Source of the DNA: JACPGQ01 sp039798685
Lineage (GTDB): Bacteria > Patescibacteriota > Microgenomatia > Levybacterales > UBA12049
Assembly: GCA_039798685.1 (NCBI GenBank)
Contig: JBDKFM010000040.1
Span: forward strand, 1-14,638
Length of the DNA stretch: 14,638 nucleotides
Reading direction: 5' to 3'
The first letter of the stretch is position 1; each line of letters begins with the position of its first letter. The position numbers and the translations under genes are program-made. Shown here piece by piece: positions 13,506 through 14,638 of the stretch. A model generated the notes under the pieces. The model had not been told where the DNA came from. It made no database searches and saw only the letters and a list, made by a program, of their open reading frames with translations.

Positions 13506-14638
13506 ATGAAATATCTCCGTAGGTTTATCTCAATCGAGTGCTTTTCTCTTGTAGTAATTCTTCTTGGCGCTGCGTTTCTTCGACTTTACCGTATCGGTGA
13601 TTATCTCACGTTTTTAGGGGATGAAGGGAGAGATGCGCTCGTTGTAAAAGGAATTTTAGAGGGTGACCTTACTCTTTTAGGTCCACGGGCATCAGCCGGT
13701 GACTTCTTTCTTGGACCTATCTATTACTACTTTATGGCTCCTTTTTTATGGCTTTGGCAACTTGATCCTGTCGGGCCGGCAATAATGATTGCTCTGCTCG
13801 GTACAGTAACTGTCTGGTTTGTGTATTTTGTCGGAAAGCAGTTTTTTGGTACATATGCCGGTCTCTTTGCCGCAGCGTTGTATGCAGTGTCGCCAGTTGT
13901 TATTGCATATTCCCGTTCATCATGGAATCCGAATGCCATGCCATTTTTTTCACTCCTCTTGTTATTTCTCTTATATACAGCGCTTAAAAAAAAGTATCGT
14001 TTCCGCATGCTCATAATCGGCATACTGTTTGGTATTACAATGCAGCTGCATTATTTGGCTGTGTTTCTTGGTGTGATTTTACTAACATATTACATCGCAG
14101 CTCGTATTTTAGAGAAGAAGCTAACTCTTGCATCAGGTTTGAGTGATCTCTGGAAGGTAACTCTCGGTTTTCTTATAGGTTTTTCTCCATTTCTTGCATT
14201 TGAGGTTCGTCATGGATTCCCAAATTTACAGGCAATTTTTTCTTTTATATTTAAGAGTACACTTACAAATGGCTATTCGACTGATGCTTCGTTTCTAAGT
14301 GTAGTGTGGGATGTGCTGTATCGGTTGTTCGGTCGACTCTTAACTCGTTACCCTCCCCCTGAGCAAGTCTCGGTACAGGCGAGTCAGGTATTCGCGTTTT
14401 GGTATTTTGCGACTGTAGTTCTCGCATTCGTATCAATCGTAATTTTTCTCTTCCAGTTATATAAATTCTATAAGGAGCGAAATACAGAAAAAACCCTACA
14501 GTACCTTCTTATATTTCTCTGGTTTTTTATTGGAGTGATTCTTTTTGGTTTTTATAAAAAACAAATTCATGATTATTATTTTGGATTTATGTTTCCTGTG
14601 CCATTTCTCCTCGTAGGAAATGGAATTTCGTCGCTTAT
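13506..14638 (+). CDS. Polytopic GT39/ArnT-like glycosyltransferase (3' end cut by window edge)
   Basis: The frame is open from ATG-13506 to the window end, at least 377 residues without a stop. A basic N-terminus (MKYLRR) leads into the first helix at ~11-29. The first outer loop has FLGDEGRDAL at 37-45, matching the acidic Asp-Glu pair that is catalytic in PMT/ArnT-type GT39 enzymes. SRSSWNPNAMPFF at 136-148 and QLHYLAVF at 180-187 resemble features I associate with bacterial RgtA/PMT_2-type proteins. Further helices at ~91-110, 117-135, 146-160, 168-199, 217-234 and two or more near the end give an architecture of about ten helices. Enzymes of this type take sugars from polyprenyl phosphate and attach them to surface acceptors. 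The preceding GT2-GtrA protein could supply the lipid-linked donor. The acceptor is unknown. Confidence 0.85.
   Translation, partial: MKYLRRFISIECFSLVVILLGAAFLRLYRIGDYLTFLGDEGRDALVVKGILEGDLTLLGPRASAGDFFLGPIYYYFMAPFLWLWQLDPVGPAIMIALLGTVTVWFVYFVGKQFFGTYAGLFAAALYAVSPVVIAYSRSSWNPNAMPFFSLLLLFLLYTALKKKYRFRMLIIGILFGITMQLHYLAVFLGVILLTYYIAARILEKKLTLASGLSDLWKVTLGFLIGFSPFLAFEVRHGFPNLQAIFSFIFKSTLTNGYSTDASFLSVVWDVLYRLFGRLLTRYPPPEQVSVQASQVFAFWYFATVVLAFVSIVIFLFQLYKFYKERNTEKTLQYLLIFLWFFIGVILFGFYKKQIHDYYFGFMFPVPFLLVGNGISSL

Noticed and set aside
13819..14016. 65-codon plus-strand frame and 98-codon minus-strand frame (13727-14023) near the window end
   Set aside because: Both are inside the continuous GT39-type reading frame that runs from 13506 to the window edge, whose membrane helices and motifs are clear.
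1..14638. Mobile element, phage, toxin-antitoxin, defence system, tRNA or rRNA
   Set aside because: No transposase or integrase motif, terminal inverted repeats, CRISPR-like repeat spacing, tRNA cloverleaf or rRNA-like conserved sequence was seen; every frame of useful length on the plus strand belongs to an identified gene.

Overview
The window looks like a piece of a Patescibacteria (Candidate Phyla Radiation) chromosome, most likely a Microgenomates-type lineage. The grounds are moderate-to-low GC (about 40% by eye), all genes on one strand, very tight packing with many ATGA/GTGA stop-start overlaps, and a combination I associate with that group: ftsX, a lamin-tail-domain surface protein, a shortened tsaB, a membrane-anchored CAP protein, a nucleotide-sugar cluster and a GT39-type membrane glycosyltransferase. 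TGA works as a stop throughout, so this is not a recoded (TGA=Gly) CPR lineage. The lineage call is inference from gene content and was not tested by a search.

Layout. (1) 1-817: 3' part of ftsX, cut by the window edge. (2) 861-1789: an exported lamin-tail-domain protein with a Pro/Thr-rich stalk and a C-terminal membrane anchor. Its signal peptide lies upstream of the only in-frame start, apparently across a frame break. (3) 1831-3248: tsaE, tsaC/sua5 and a very short tsaB, all for the tRNA t6A37 modification; tsaD is not in the window. (4) 3317-4476: a membrane-anchored CAP/SCP-domain protein coupled to a small His-rich three-helix membrane protein. (5) 4478-11339: a nearly gapless nucleotide-sugar cluster: rmlA-like, RmlC-like cupin, Nudix hydrolase, rmlB, rmlD, UDP-glucose dehydrogenase, GDP-6-deoxymannose reductase, GDP-mannose 4,6-dehydratase. 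(6) 11399-13491: UDP-glucuronate decarboxylase coupled to a GT2-GtrA fusion glycosyltransferase. (7) 13506 to the end: a polytopic GT39/ArnT-like glycosyltransferase, cut by the window edge.

How it fits together. The sugar genes predict dTDP-L-rhamnose (RmlA, RmlC-like, RmlB, RmlD), GDP-D-rhamnose (GMD plus RMD) and UDP-glucuronate/UDP-xylose (UGD plus UXS). The GT2-GtrA and GT39-like proteins would move sugars onto polyprenyl phosphate, across the membrane and onto surface acceptors. Pro/Thr-rich exported proteins such as the lamin-tail protein are possible acceptors, but that is speculative.

I found no mobile element, CRISPR array, tRNA or rRNA, and no clearly new multi-gene system. The most unusual points are the ~104-residue TsaB that seems to keep the family's C-terminal tail, the broken reading frame over the lamin-tail signal peptide, the non-acidic cofactor-loop signature in the UDP-glucose dehydrogenase, and the RmlC-like cupin with an altered catalytic environment.
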